Shown here in pieces: positions 38,978 through 51,821 of a stretch of DNA of 64,000 bases. Made by a program: the position numbers and the translations under genes. The DNA is from Oxalobacter formigenes (GTDB lineage Bacteria; Pseudomonadota; Gammaproteobacteria; Burkholderiales; Burkholderiaceae_D), in contig JAMPAN010000001.1 of assembly GCA_023667225.1 (NCBI GenBank), positions 112,303 to 176,302 of the forward strand, in the 5' to 3' direction. Below the pieces are notes generated by a model that saw only the letters and a program-made list of their open reading frames with translations, searched no databases and was not told where the DNA came from. Every line of letters starts with the position of its first letter. Within the stretch, counting starts at the first letter, position 1.

Positions 38978-41062
38978 ATGACAGGGCAAATGAACGCTTA
39001 TCTGCTGTTGGCCGCTCCTTTTGCACCACTGGCAGGCGCTATTGCCGCTGCCCTGACAGGCACACCTCTTGCCGGAAAACCGGCGTCTTGCCGCCTTTCC
39101 TGTTTTTTCGCCACTTTGGGCGTAGCCGTCTCATGCCTCGTTTCTCTGTATGCGCTGTATGCAGCCTCGCAAGGCGGGGTGCTTCACTATACGCTTTACC
39201 GCTGGGTGGATTCAGACCCCTTCCAGGCAGAAATCGGCCTGATGATTGATGGCTTAACGGCCCTGATGATGGGCATGGTCACCTCTGTTTCCCTGGCAGT
39301 GCATCTTTATTCTGCCGGGTACATGAAAGACGAGCCAGGCGCCGGCCGCTTTTTTGCCTGCACTGCCTTTTTTACCTTTGCCATGCTGATGCTGGTGATG
39401 GCAGGCAATTTCCTCCAGCTTTTCTTCGGCTGGGAAGCCGTCGGCCTGGCATCCTACCTGTTAATCGGCTTCTGGCATGAAAAACCGGCCGCAGCCAACG
39501 CAGGGCTTCGCGCCTTTTTGGTCAACCGCATCAGCGATGCCTTTTTTCTCACCGGCATCGCCCTGCTGTTTTCCGCTGCGGGTTCCTTCCGGTTCAGTGA
39601 CATTGTTGCCGTGCGCCATACCCTTGCCGCCATGTCCCTGCCCGGTACCGGATGGAGCTTAATTACCGTTGCCTGCCTGTGCCTTTTTATCGGCGCAATG
39701 GGAAAATCGGCCCAGTTCCCGCTGCATATCTGGCTGCCCGGCTCTATGGAAGGGCCTACACCCGTCTCGGCTCTAATCCATGCCGCCACCATGGTCACCG
39801 CCGGCATTTTCATGGTTGCGCGCCTGTCGCCCCTGTTTGAGCTCTCCGGCCCCGCCTTGTCCTGTATGCTCATTACCGGCGCTGTTACCGCGCTTTTCAT
39901 GGGGCTGGTCGCCCTGGTGCAAAACGATATCAAGCAGGTTATCGCCTATTCGACTATCTCCCAGCTGGGATACATGACGGCAGCCCTGGGCGCTTCCGCC
40001 TATTCTTCCGCCATTTTCCACCTGATGACCCACGCCTTTTTCAAGGCGCTGCTTTTCTTGGCCGCCGGTGCTGTCATTACCGCCATGAACCACGACCAGG
40101 ATATCCGTCACATGGGCGGGCTGAAAAAATACCTGCCGGTTGCCTGGCTGGCCTCGCTGGCAGGTTCCCTTTCCCTGGCCGGATGGCCGTTTTTCTCCGG
40201 TTTTTATTCCAAAGACAGCATCGTGACAGCGCTTGGCCAGGCTTGCAGCCGGTTTGGCGGCAGCTTTGCCCTTGCCGCCGCCTGGCTGGGCATCTTTGTC
40301 ACCGCCTTCTATACCTTCCGGCTCTTCTTTTTAGTCTTCCACGGCAACCCCCGCTTCGGGTCAGTCTTGCCGGACAATGCCGGACAAAACAGCCTGCCGC
40401 CTGCGGAGGCTGCCGGGCTGATGCCAGGGGAAAAACCGCATCCGGTTCCCCGCATCATGACCGTTTCCCTCGTCATCCTGGCCATTCCCGCTATCCTGAT
40501 CGGCGGCCTGACCATAACGCCCCTTCTGGCCGGTGATTTCCTGGCAAGCGCCGGGCTGCCCGGCCTTTTTTCACCGGCCGGCAGCCGCTTTGAAGGCCCG
40601 GCCGAAATGGCTCTGCACGGTTTTCTTTCCCCCGCCTTTTTCCTCCTGGCGGCAGGAATAGCCCTGGCCGCCTGGCTCTACCTGCGGCAGACGCATCTGG
40701 CGAAAAAATGGGCAGAAACCCTCCCTGGGCTGTACCGCCTGCTGCTTAACCAGTATTATCTTCCCCTTGCCGGCGAAAAGCTCCAGGCTTTCAGTTTTCA
40801 GCTTGCCTCCCGCCTGCTGGTATTCGGAAAGGTGGCCCGTTTCATGGAAAACGGCCTTGCCCGGCTGGCGGCCCTTCTGGGAAACGGGCTGTGGCAGCTC
40901 GGAGAAATCCGCCTGATAGACGGCATGATCGTCCACGGCAGCGCCCGGCTGGCAGCCGGTTTTGGCAGCATTATCCGGCGTTTGCAATCCGGATACCTGT
41001 ACCATTATGCCTTTGTCATGGTCCTGGGCCTTTTGTGCCTCTTGCTTTACTTCTGCCGCTAA
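38978..41062 (+). CDS. nuoL: NADH-quinone oxidoreductase subunit L (NuoL-type)
   Basis: A 694-residue antiporter-like membrane subunit. Key complex-I residues are visible: Glu in FFGWEAVGLASYLLIGFW, Lys in GAMGKSAQFPLHIWLPG followed by HAATMVTAG, and the TM12 region FFKALLFLAAGAVI. The C-terminal extension with the lateral helix ends in QSGYLYHYAFVMVLGLL, so this is NuoL rather than a DabB or MrpA protein. It is followed by nuoM, but nuoA-K and nuoN are not in the window. Start could also be the Met four codons in. Confidence 0.93.
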   Translation: MTGQMNAYLLLAAPFAPLAGAIAAALTGTPLAGKPASCRLSCFFATLGVAVSCLVSLYALYAASQGGVLHYTLYRWVDSDPFQAEIGLMIDGLTALMMGMVTSVSLAVHLYSAGYMKDEPGAGRFFACTAFFTFAMLMLVMAGNFLQLFFGWEAVGLASYLLIGFWHEKPAAANAGLRAFLVNRISDAFFLTGIALLFSAAGSFRFSDIVAVRHTLAAMSLPGTGWSLITVACLCLFIGAMGKSAQFPLHIWLPGSMEGPTPVSALIHAATMVTAGIFMVARLSPLFELSGPALSCMLITGAVTALFMGLVALVQNDIKQVIAYSTISQLGYMTAALGASAYSSAIFHLMTHAFFKALLFLAAGAVITAMNHDQDIRHMGGLKKYLPVAWLASLAGSLSLAGWPFFSGFYSKDSIVTALGQACSRFGGSFALAAAWLGIFVTAFYTFRLFFLVFHGNPRFGSVLPDNAGQNSLPPAEAAGLMPGEKPHPVPRIMTVSLVILAIPAILIGGLTITPLLAGDFLASAGLPGLFSPAGSRFEGPAEMALHGFLSPAFFLLAAGIALAAWLYLRQTHLAKKWAETLPGLYRLLLNQYYLPLAGEKLQAFSFQLASRLLVFGKVARFMENGLARLAALLGNGLWQLGEIRLIDGMIVHGSARLAAGFGSIIRRLQSGYLYHYAFVMVLGLLCLLLYFCR

Positions 41063-41084
41063 CCTTTACAGGATACTACCGAAC

Positions 41085-42572
41085 ATGACCGCTTCCAGCC
41101 TGCCCGTTTTAAGCCTGATGATCTGGTGCCCGGTTCTTTTCGGGCTGCTGGTTCTTCTGGCCGGCAGGCGTCTTTGCTCATCACTTGTCCGCTATATTGC
41201 TTTCGCAGGCAGCCTGCCGGGCCTGATTCTCTCCTGCCTGCTGGCTGCCAAATTTGATAGCAGCAGCACCGGTATGCAATTTGTTGAAAATGCTGTCTGG
41301 ATTGAGCGGTTCAACATCCGCTATGCCCTGGGCATTGACGGTATTTCGCTCTGGCTGGTTGCGCTGACAGCCCTTATCCTCTGCATCGTCATTATTTCCT
41401 CCTGGCAGACAGACAAAGCTGATCCGGCGGCTTATCTCGGCGCATTCCTGATTCTCTCCGGCCTCATAACCGGTACGTTTTGCGCACTGGACGGTCTGCT
41501 CTTTTATGTTTTTTTTGAAGCAACCCTTGTTCCCATGTTTGTCATCATCGGGATATGGGGGGGAGAAAACCGGATCGTTGCGGCCCTCAAATTTTTCCTG
41601 TATCCCTTTTTCGGCTCCCTCTTCATGCTGGTTGCCATTATTTATCTCTACCTGCAAACCGGGAGTTTCCATATTGCCGGCTGGTATGCTGTCCCGCTTT
41701 CCCTGCCTGTCCAGATTGCGCTCTTCATTGGCTTTGCCCTGGCTTTCGGCATCAAACTGCCGATGTGGCCGGTGCATACCTGGCTGCCGGATGCCCACGT
41801 GGAAGCGCCGGCAGAAGGCTCTGTGGTATTGGCCGCCCTCATGCTCAAACTGGGGGGATACGGCTTTATCCGTCTCATGCTGCCCACTGTGCCGGATGCC
41901 GCCCGCGCCCTTTCCGGCTACATGATCGCCCTTTCCCTTGTTGCCATCATCTACATCGGGCTGGTGGCCCTGGTGCAGAAAGACATGAAAAAACTGGTGG
42001 CTTACTCCTCCATCGTCCACATGGGTTTTGTCACCTTGGGATTTTTCCTGTTTCAGCAAGCCGCTGTTGAAGGCGCCATGGTGCAGATGATTTCCCACGG
42101 TTTTGTTTCCGCCGCCCTTTTCCTGTGCATCGGCATCCTTTACGAACGCACGCATTCCCGGCAAATGGCCGATTACGGCGGCGTGGCTGCCACCATGCCC
42201 CGCTTTGCCGCCCTGTTTGTCCTGTTTGCCGTTGCCAACTGCGCCCTGCCCGGCACCTCCGGATTCATTGGGGAATTCATGGTCATCATGGGTATTGTCA
42301 AAGCCAACTTCTGGCTGGGCATCCTCACGGCTTCCTCGCTGATTCTCGGAGCCGCCTATTCTCTGCGCATCATCAGGGAAATCGTTTTCGGGCAGCCCAA
42401 TACCCCGCAGGCCGCCGCTTTGAAAGACATCAGCCGGCGGGAATGTTTCCTCCTCGGCCTCTTCGCAACAGGCGTGATTGCCATCGGCATCTATCCGGCC
42501 TGGCTGATTGATACCATGCAGCCGGCCATTGCCGACCTGCTCCTGCGTATTTCCCAGTCCAAAATCTCCTGA
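41085..42572 (+). CDS. nuoM: NADH-quinone oxidoreductase subunit M (NuoM-type)
   Basis: A 495-residue antiporter-like subunit with about 14 helices. The essential Glu is in YVFFEATLVPMFVIIGIWGG, and the Lys region is GFALAFGIKLPMWPVHTWLPD with APAEGSVVLAALMLKLGGYG. LVQKDMKKLVAYSSIVHMGF is the conserved broken-helix area. ATG 41085, 22 bases after nuoL, so both are co-transcribed. In a normal operon nuoN would follow; here there is a promoter region and the atp operon instead. Confidence 0.94.
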   Translation: MTASSLPVLSLMIWCPVLFGLLVLLAGRRLCSSLVRYIAFAGSLPGLILSCLLAAKFDSSSTGMQFVENAVWIERFNIRYALGIDGISLWLVALTALILCIVIISSWQTDKADPAAYLGAFLILSGLITGTFCALDGLLFYVFFEATLVPMFVIIGIWGGENRIVAALKFFLYPFFGSLFMLVAIIYLYLQTGSFHIAGWYAVPLSLPVQIALFIGFALAFGIKLPMWPVHTWLPDAHVEAPAEGSVVLAALMLKLGGYGFIRLMLPTVPDAARALSGYMIALSLVAIIYIGLVALVQKDMKKLVAYSSIVHMGFVTLGFFLFQQAAVEGAMVQMISHGFVSAALFLCIGILYERTHSRQMADYGGVAATMPRFAALFVLFAVANCALPGTSGFIGEFMVIMGIVKANFWLGILTASSLILGAAYSLRIIREIVFGQPNTPQAAALKDISRRECFLLGLFATGVIAIGIYPAWLIDTMQPAIADLLLRISQSKIS

Positions 42573-42608
42573 AGGCTCTCTGCAAAAACGGGCAGGACAA
42601 GCTGTTGC

Positions 42609-42640
42609 AAAAAAAAAAAAAGAAAAGCGGCCGTCTTTTC
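42609..42640 (-). terminator. Possible minus-strand terminator with a 13-base A/T tract
   Basis: On the minus strand GAAAAG, a seven-base loop and CTTTTC are followed by thirteen Ts. The stem is weak (six pairs, mostly A-T). It would stop antisense transcription entering nuoM; no minus-strand gene is near, so its role is doubtful. Confidence 0.3.
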
Positions 42641-42743
42641 ACAAATTGTAGCTTTTCCCGCCTATCGTCTGCCAATTTCTGCCAAAACGCCGGATAGTGA
42701 AAAAATTGATAATGCAAACTGTTTTATTTATAAAAAAGTTTCA

Positions 42744-42773
42744 TTGACTTGCTATAAATCGGGAAAGTATAAT
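42744..42773 (+). promoter_or_regulatory. Sigma70-type promoter of the atp operon
   Basis: TTGACT at 42744-42749 and a perfect TATAAT at 42768-42773, separated by 18 bases in an AT-rich background, about 100 bases before atpI. This is the clearest promoter in the window and would drive atpIBEFHAGDC. Confidence 0.8.
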
Positions 42774-42874
42774 TTTATAGTTTGATTTTGCGCAAAAGGG
42801 AAAAACATTGCCGCATCAAGGTATTTGGCAATGTCCCGGACAACGCGGTCTTTTTCGTTTTCGCAAGGAGTGGC

Positions 42875-43225
42875 ATGAAAGGGGCCAAAATTGTCTGCCT
42901 GCAATTGATAATCGCTGTTTTAACCGCGCTGATTGCTGTCTTGCTGGGCGGGGAAAAGGCAGGCGTTTCGTCTGTTCTTGCCAGTGCATCCTGTGTCATA
43001 CCCAACATGGTGATGTTCGCCGGGTTTTACCTGAATGAGCGTGTACTGAAAGCCTCCGGTTTTACAGTGTTGTTTGTAATGGAATTTGTCAAGGTGGCCT
43101 TGACCACCTTGTTGCTTGTTACAGTCTTTTGGCTGTACAGGGATGTAAACTGGATTGCTTTTTTGGCAAGCTTTGTGATTGCGCTGAAAAGTTATATTTT
43201 TTTGTTATTTCAATCTGGAAAATAA
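42875..43225 (+). CDS. atpI: ATP synthase protein I
   Basis: A 116-residue membrane protein with four helices, first gene of the atp operon. AtpI is thought to assist c-ring assembly or Mg uptake and is poorly conserved in sequence; the assignment rests on size, hydropathy (ASCVIPNMVMFAGFYLNERVL) and position. ATG 42875 is set by AAGGAGTGGC; the frame extends 31 codons upstream into the leader and promoter, which is rejected. Confidence 0.82.
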   Translation: MKGAKIVCLQLIIAVLTALIAVLLGGEKAGVSSVLASASCVIPNMVMFAGFYLNERVLKASGFTVLFVMEFVKVALTTLLLVTVFWLYRDVNWIAFLASFVIALKSYIFLLFQSGK

Positions 43226-43227
43226 TC

Positions 43228-44061
43228 ATGGCAGCGAACCAATCTCCAACGCTGGCGGAATATGTCTCCCACCACCTCCAGAATCTGGCCACCAGCCATC
43301 AGGACAAGCTGTTCGACTTCAGTATCTTCCACATGGATACTTTTTTCTGGTCTGTCTTTTGCGGCATAGTCGGTTGTCTTGTCATGTACCTTGTCGCGCG
43401 AAAGGCAACGGCAGGCGTGCCGGGACGAATGCAGGCTCTTGTGGAAATGCTGGCAGAAATGGCTGATGACCAGGCAAAAGCCCAGGTCCACGGCGACCGG
43501 GGTTTTGTTGCTCCGCTGGCACTTACCATCTTTGTCTGGATTTCCCTGATGAACTGCATGGACTTTTTGCCGGTTGACCTTTTTTCCCAATTCTTCCATT
43601 GGGTAGGACTGGATGAATACATCCATTACCACCGCGCCGTACCGACAGCCGACTTAAACGGTACCATCGGCATCTCGTTTGGCGTTGTTCTCATCATGAT
43701 CTACTTCGGCATCAAAGCGAAAACGTTTAAAGGCTGGGTGCATGAAATGTTCTGCGCCCCCCTGGGTATCGTCGGGCTTCCGCTCAACATCATGCTCAAC
43801 ATCATCGAATACCTTTCCAAGATGCTTTCGCTGGGGATGCGGCTGTGGGGCAACATGTATGCCGGTGAGCTGCTGTTTTTGATGGTTGCCATGCTGGGCG
43901 GCTACGCGGCGCTTTCTCTTGGCGGTTCGCTCCTTTTCGTCGGCCATGTGATTGCCGGTGCCATCTGGGCCATCTTCCATATTCTGATTGTGTTCCTCCA
44001 GGCATTTATTTTCATGATGCTCACACTCGTCTATCTGGGTCTGTCGCAGGAAGGGCACTGA
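43228..44061 (+). CDS. atpB: F0F1 ATP synthase subunit a
   Basis: A 277-residue proton-channel subunit of F0. The essential arginine is in SLGMRLWGNMYAGELL, the segment facing the c-ring. About five or six helices. An N-terminal extension of about 30 residues (TLAEYVSHHLQNLATSHQ) is usual for betaproteobacteria. ATG 43228 is two bases after the atpI stop; the frame extends upstream inside atpI and is rejected. Confidence 0.97.
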   Translation: MAANQSPTLAEYVSHHLQNLATSHQDKLFDFSIFHMDTFFWSVFCGIVGCLVMYLVARKATAGVPGRMQALVEMLAEMADDQAKAQVHGDRGFVAPLALTIFVWISLMNCMDFLPVDLFSQFFHWVGLDEYIHYHRAVPTADLNGTIGISFGVVLIMIYFGIKAKTFKGWVHEMFCAPLGIVGLPLNIMLNIIEYLSKMLSLGMRLWGNMYAGELLFLMVAMLGGYAALSLGGSLLFVGHVIAGAIWAIFHILIVFLQAFIFMMLTLVYLGLSQEGH

Positions 44062-44074
44062 TAACCGGTTTTAG

Positions 44075-44374
<300 letters not shown>

Positions 44375-44448
44375 TAATTGAAACTGGACAGTCCGGATTT
44401 TTCCGGAAAAAACCTGTAAGTGTAAATTATTTGTGAAAAGGAATTACC

Positions 44449-44919
44449 GTGAATCTCAATGCGACTTTATTCGCGCAAACTGCGGTTTTCATCGTCCTGG
44501 CGATCTTTACGGCCAAATTCGTCTGGCCCCCTTTGCGGAATGCCCTTGACGAACGGGCCAAGAAAATAGCGGAAGGGCTGGCTGCTGCCGACAGAAGCAA
44601 GCAGGAAATGGTCGCTGTTGAAAGACACGTCCAGATCGAGCTTGCCAAAGCCCGCGAGGAAGGACAGCGGCGTCTGAGCGAAGCCCAGACCACCGCAACA
44701 AAACTGGCGGACGAAATCAAGCAGTCAGCCGAGGTTGAGGCCACCCAGATTATCGAGCAAGCCAAAGCCCAGGCAGAAGCCGAAGTCAAGCGCCTGCGTG
44801 AAAGCCTGCGCAACGAGGTGGCAATTCTGGCTGTCAAAGGGGCTGAGCAGATACTGAAACGTGAAGTGGATGCTTCTGCTCATGCAGCGCTTCTGAAGCA
44901 ATTAGCAGACGAGTTGTAA
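44449..44919 (+). CDS. atpF: F0F1 ATP synthase subunit b
   Basis: A 156-residue peripheral-stalk subunit: one N-terminal membrane helix (about 5-25, [21 protein letters not shown]) and a long charged coiled coil (about 30-150) with [13 protein letters not shown] at its start. Length equals E. coli AtpF. Followed after one base by atpH. Confidence 0.97.
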   Translation: MNLNATLFAQTAVFIVLAIFTAKFVWPPLRNALDERAKKIAEGLAAADRSKQEMVAVERHVQIELAKAREEGQRRLSEAQTTATKLADEIKQSAEVEATQIIEQAKAQAEAEVKRLRESLRNEVAILAVKGAEQILKREVDASAHAALLKQLADEL

Positions 44920-44920
44920 T

Positions 44921-45454
44921 ATGGAACTTGCCACTATTGCACGCCCCTACGCCGAAGCGCTTTTCCGGGTCGCAAGAAACGAAGACCTGCCAAAATGGAC
45001 TGCCCTTGTGGCAAACCTGGCAGAAATTGGGGCCAATCCCGACATACAGGAATTGGCCGCCAATCCCAATCTGAACAAAAAACAGTTTGTGGATTTGCTT
45101 CTTTCTCTTGTGAAATCCGAAGAAAACCGGGAACTGAAAAATTTCCTGGAAATGCTGCTCGAAAATGACCGGGTTCAAATCCTGCCCGAAATCGGCACGC
45201 AGTTCCACTTGCTGAAAAACATCAGCGAAGGAACGGCAGATGCAGAAATTATCAGCGCCTTTCCGTTGAATGACAGCCAGTTGCAGGAGCTGCTCAGGAA
45301 CCTGGAAAAAAGGTTCTTCCGCAAGCTCAAGGCAAAGGAGGTCTCCATTGATAACTCGCTCATCGGCGGCGTCATTGTTACCGTCGGAGACGAGGTGCTG
45401 GATCTGTCCGTTCGCACCAAACTGCAAAAAATGCAGGAGACCCTTGTTTCGTAA
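44921..45454 (+). CDS. atpH: F0F1 ATP synthase subunit delta
   Basis: A 177-residue OSCP/delta subunit that ties the peripheral stalk to F1. The N-terminus ATIARPYAEALFRVA and the C-terminal DNSLIGGVIVTVGDEVLDLSVRTKL are family signatures. Starts one base after atpF. Confidence 0.97.
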   Translation: MELATIARPYAEALFRVARNEDLPKWTALVANLAEIGANPDIQELAANPNLNKKQFVDLLLSLVKSEENRELKNFLEMLLENDRVQILPEIGTQFHLLKNISEGTADAEIISAFPLNDSQLQELLRNLEKRFFRKLKAKEVSIDNSLIGGVIVTVGDEVLDLSVRTKLQKMQETLVS

Positions 45455-45505
45455 CCATTTAAGTTTGCTTCGACACGAACCGAGAGAACAATTTTAGGAG
45501 TTAGT

Positions 45506-47065
<1,560 letters not shown>

Positions 47066-47097
47066 CCGCGATCTTCATGTGATAAGGAGTACGCCCG

Positions 47098-47967
47098 ATG
47101 GCATCAAGTAAAGAAATACGTGGTCACATCAAGAGCGTTGAAAATACCAAAAAGATCACCAAGGCCATGGAAATGGTGGCGGCATCCAAGATGCGCAAGG
47201 CCCAGGACAGGATGCGGGCCTCGCGCCCCTACAGCGATATTGTCCGCAATATCGCCGCCAACCTGGCCCAGGCCAACCCGGATTATGTGCATCCCTTTAC
47301 CTTGCCGCGGGATAGCTCAAAACGGATCGGCTTTGTCGTCATTACAACGGACAAGGGTCTGTGCGGCGGTCTCAATACCAATATCCTGCGCATTACCACC
47401 AACCGGATGCGTGAGGAAGAGGAAGCCGGTAATGAAATCGTCACCGTTGCCATCGGCAACAAGGGCCTGGGGTTTTTAAACCGTGTCGGTGCCAATATTA
47501 TCTCGCACGCCATACAGCTGGGAGATGCGCCCCGTCTGGATCGCTTGATTGGCCCGGTCAAGGTGCTGCTTGATGAATATGCTGCGGAAAAGCTGGATGC
47601 CATTTACCTGTGCTACAACAAGTTCATCAACACGATGAAGCAGGAAGCCGTCATTGAAAAACTGCTTCCCCTGCCCAATGATATTCTCTCTACCGGTACC
47701 TCAAAGCATACCTGGGAATATATCTATGAGCCGGATGCGCCTTCCGTGATTGATACCTTGCTGGTACGTTATCTTGAAGCCCTGATCTACCAGTCTGTTG
47801 CTGAAAATATCGCATCCGAGCAGTCTGCCCGGATGGTAGCCATGAAATCGGCCAGCGATAATGCCGGCAACGTGATCGGGGAGCTGACGCTGATCTACAA
47901 CAAGACCCGTCAGGCGGCCATTACGACCGAACTGACCGAAATTGTAGCCGGCGCAGCCGCAGTCTGA
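47098..47967 (+). CDS. atpG: F0F1 ATP synthase subunit gamma
   Basis: A 289-residue central-stalk subunit. N-terminal helix [20 protein letters not shown], middle [13 protein letters not shown], and C-terminal helix [29 protein letters not shown] form the rotating coiled coil. Preceded by AAGGAG. Family length is typical. Confidence 0.98.
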   Translation: MASSKEIRGHIKSVENTKKITKAMEMVAASKMRKAQDRMRASRPYSDIVRNIAANLAQANPDYVHPFTLPRDSSKRIGFVVITTDKGLCGGLNTNILRITTNRMREEEEAGNEIVTVAIGNKGLGFLNRVGANIISHAIQLGDAPRLDRLIGPVKVLLDEYAAEKLDAIYLCYNKFINTMKQEAVIEKLLPLPNDILSTGTSKHTWEYIYEPDAPSVIDTLLVRYLEALIYQSVAENIASEQSARMVAMKSASDNAGNVIGELTLIYNKTRQAAITTELTEIVAGAAAV

Positions 47968-48006
47968 TGACAGAATTGAAACCGAAAATTGCTTAAAACG
48001 AATTAA

Positions 48007-49404
<1,398 letters not shown>

Positions 49405-49502
49405 AACAGGCAGTATGCCTTGCCGGCTTCCGGAAACAGAATAACTTTCCCGGAAAACCGGCAGGGCAACAATGTTTTTGAACGAATAAAAAAGGTTCAA
49501 GC

Positions 49503-49928
49503 ATGGCAAAGACCATACATGTTGACGTGGTTTCAGCGGAAGAGCTGATTTTTTCAGGGGATGCGGAACTGGTTGCCGTTCCTGCGGAAATGGGCGAAAT
49601 CGGAATTTTGCCCATGCACGCCCCGCTGATTACACGCATCAGGCCAGGCGCTGTCCGGATCAAAAAGCCAAACCAGGCTGAAGAAGAGTTTGTTTTTGTT
49701 GCCGGGGGCATCCTTGAGGTGCAGCCCCATGTCGTTACTGTTCTGGCCGATACTGCCATCCGCGGCCGGGATCTGGACGAGGCAAAAGCCCGCGAAGCCA
49801 AGAAACAGGCCGAGGATTCCCTGGTCAACCAGGCATCCAATATCGACTATGCCAAGGCACAGGCAGAAATTGCCATGGCCATGTCCCAGCTTTCATTGAT
49901 CCAGAAATTGCGCCGCCAGCGCTACTAG
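49503..49928 (+). CDS. atpC: F0F1 ATP synthase subunit epsilon
   Basis: A 141-residue epsilon subunit: beta-sandwich (about 1-88, [33 protein letters not shown]) and two C-terminal helices (about 90-138) that can inhibit ATP hydrolysis. Last gene of the atp operon, with an intrinsic terminator 20 bases after its stop. Confidence 0.97.
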   Translation: MAKTIHVDVVSAEELIFSGDAELVAVPAEMGEIGILPMHAPLITRIRPGAVRIKKPNQAEEEFVFVAGGILEVQPHVVTVLADTAIRGRDLDEAKAREAKKQAEDSLVNQASNIDYAKAQAEIAMAMSQLSLIQKLRRQRY

Positions 49929-50231
49929 GCGCAAAGCGCTTCTCCTGCAAAAAAGCAGCCTTTGCGGCTGCTTTTTTTATTGCGGCGCTCCCTCTCTTTC
50001 AGTCAGCATAAAGCGCACGCAAACGGCTGCGCCATGCCCTTTTCCGGCATTTTCCGTCAGACCGCAACCGTTGCAATATGCCGGTTCAGCTCCCGGACAG
50101 CAGGGCATCTTCAATCAGCCAGCACTTGTTTCGCATGGCACACTGGACAGTTTGGCCGAAGAAAACAGGAAGCATTTTGCCCCGCAAATAGACAAGGTAA
50201 TGAAACATTCTCATTTTCCCCAGGGCGCATC
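49929..50231 (+). other. Gap between atpC and the Res remnant
   Basis: About 300 bases: the atpC terminator at 49949-49978, then non-coding sequence that is in frame with the following fragment but shows no helicase motif. No promoter was recognised. The left junction of the inserted segment probably lies here, near the terminator. Confidence 0.5.
49949..49978 (+). terminator. Terminator of the atp operon
   Basis: AAAAAAGCAGCC, loop TTTGC, GGCTGCTTTTTTT: a seven-pair GC stem (AGCAGCC/GGCTGCT) flanked by A and T runs, so bidirectional. Almost the same element recurs at 52353-52382. Confidence 0.93.
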
Positions 50232-51517
50232 ATGCAACCACCTTCGCCTTATCAGATAAACCCGGAAAACGGGAATACGCCCCAAACCATGCCGAAAGAA
50301 ATGCCGGCAGCAACGGCCTTAAGTGAAACATCTGGCAGCGTGGAAAAACCCGCCGAAAAAACGCCTGCCATTGACCGTGAGGCTATCTGCAAGGCAATTA
50401 ATGATGCCGCGCTCCTGACGTATCAGATAAGAAAGATTCCCGTCACAGGGTATCTTGAATCCATGTTTGCGTTGGCCGGATTTCTCACGAGAAATATCAA
50501 TCCTGCTATGCGGGATGAGATTGTTGCGAATATCATCGGGATGATTCATGACCGTATCGGGAAAATCAAGGCCGAGGGACATTACGAAGACCTTGCCAGA
50601 CAGATTTGCACCTTCAAAATGAATGCCCAAACATTTGATGTATTCGGCCAGACAGTTGACAGCCAGGATTTGGAAGACCTGTTCCCGACAACGGATACAG
50701 ATATTGACAGACAGTTCAGATTCGCCGAGACAAAGCTGGGAAACGCTGGGATAGGAAACGCCTACCTCAGGCAATACTGTGACTTGCTAAACACCTTGCC
50801 GCACAAAATAGATATTATTCTTTTCGTTTCAGATACTGCCTGCATGAAAGCGCTTTCCATTTACGCAAAGGAAAAGTTCCATGAGTTGAACGATACCTAC
50901 AGGCGGCAAACGGTACGTTTGAACGAGCGTGAAAAAAAGAAATACGACAGCATCGTCGCAAACGGAGATGCTATCAGCGAATTGAATTTCCGGCTTCCCG
51001 AAACCATCGCCATGCCACGCAAGCCGGACAGTCCGTCTTACTCCGACCATTTGTTTGTCGGTAATACCGGGGCAGCGCATATTGAGCTAAACGGCTGGGA
51101 AAAAAAGGTTATTGAGGAAGAAAGAAAAACAGACGGTTTCGTCTGCTGGCTGAGAAATCCACATCGAGGTTCATGGGCGCTTTGTCTGCCTTACCAGATG
51201 GATGGAGAAATCAAACCAGCTTATCCCGACTTTCTGATTATCCGGAAAGACGATACCGGCTATATTGTGATGTGCTGGAACTGCATGATTCATCAAGGAC
51301 GGATAATTATGGAAAAGCCCTCGGGTTTGCCCAATCCGCACAGAAAAATCCGGGGATGGGAAGCATTCAGCTTATCAGAATGAAAAGAGATTCGGTTGGA
51401 AATGAGAGGCCCTTCAGGCTGGATATGTCAAAAAGCGCGGTGCGCAATAAGGTGCTGCGCTGTTCCAGTCTGGATGAGCTAAACCATATTTTCGATAAGA
51501 TGGGCATATTTATGTAA
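50232..51517 (+). pseudogene. Type III restriction Res-subunit C-terminal fragment, frameshifted
   Basis: The 383-codon frame (to 51383) and the next frame (to 51517) together spell the C-terminal part of a type III restriction/DEAD-helicase Res protein: QICTFKMNAQTFDVFGQTVD, TTDTDIDRQFRFAE, GNAYLRQY, FHELNDTYRR, then FVCWLRNPHRGSWALCLPYQ and AYPDFLII, the nuclease-like domain. At about 51267-51270 one base appears lost; the other frame continues DVLELHDSSRTDNYGKALG and ends in IFDKMGIFM. The N-terminal helicase motors and a Mod (methyltransferase) gene are absent. Codon use and GC differ mildly from the atp genes. A remnant of a transferred type III system. Confidence 0.8.
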
Positions 51518-51821
51518 CGGGAGAGTACCCCGGACATATCCTTTTCTTTATGAACAGCACACGGCAAGCAAAGGCAGTATGCCTCCTTCAACCTAACTGT
51601 TCCCAAAGCATTTTCAACAACAGGAAAATAACTTTACCAGCGTAAAATGCTGCTTATCAGATCAAGGGAAATGCTTTATTAGCGCCGCATCCAGCGGCAA
51701 TCAGCGTACCGCCTATGGTTTAACAGCTTGTTTGTGCTATCAGGAACAGCTTACACATAGGACAGGTAAACGCTGTTTTTAACAGCAAACGCAAAGGCGG
51801 ATGTTTACAGATTTTCTATGC
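51518..51821. other. Intergenic region after the Res remnant
   Basis: About 300 bases between the convergent ends of the Res fragment and the small repeat protein. No reading frame with recognisable homology, no inverted repeat of an insertion sequence and no clear terminator were seen. Confidence 0.5.

Larger units (their letters stand above)
42573..42874 (+). other. Intergenic region nuoM / atpI
   Basis: About 300 bases with no gene. It holds an A13 tract (42609-42621), a short inverted repeat next to it, and an AT-rich stretch (about 42700-42790) with the atp promoter. The leader from the promoter to atpI is about 95 bases and ends in AAGGAG before the ATG at 42875. No nuoN remnant was recognised. 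Confidence 0.7.

Noticed and set aside
38978..41062. NuoL-like gene as DabB (inorganic carbon uptake) or MrpA
   Set aside because: No DabA/DUF2309 or mrp genes adjoin, the C-terminal extension is that of NuoL, and nuoM follows.
49962..50231. Upstream extension of the Res fragment to give a 473-residue protein
   Set aside because: The extra 90 residues start inside the atpC terminator stem, have no helicase motif and look like untranslated sequence.
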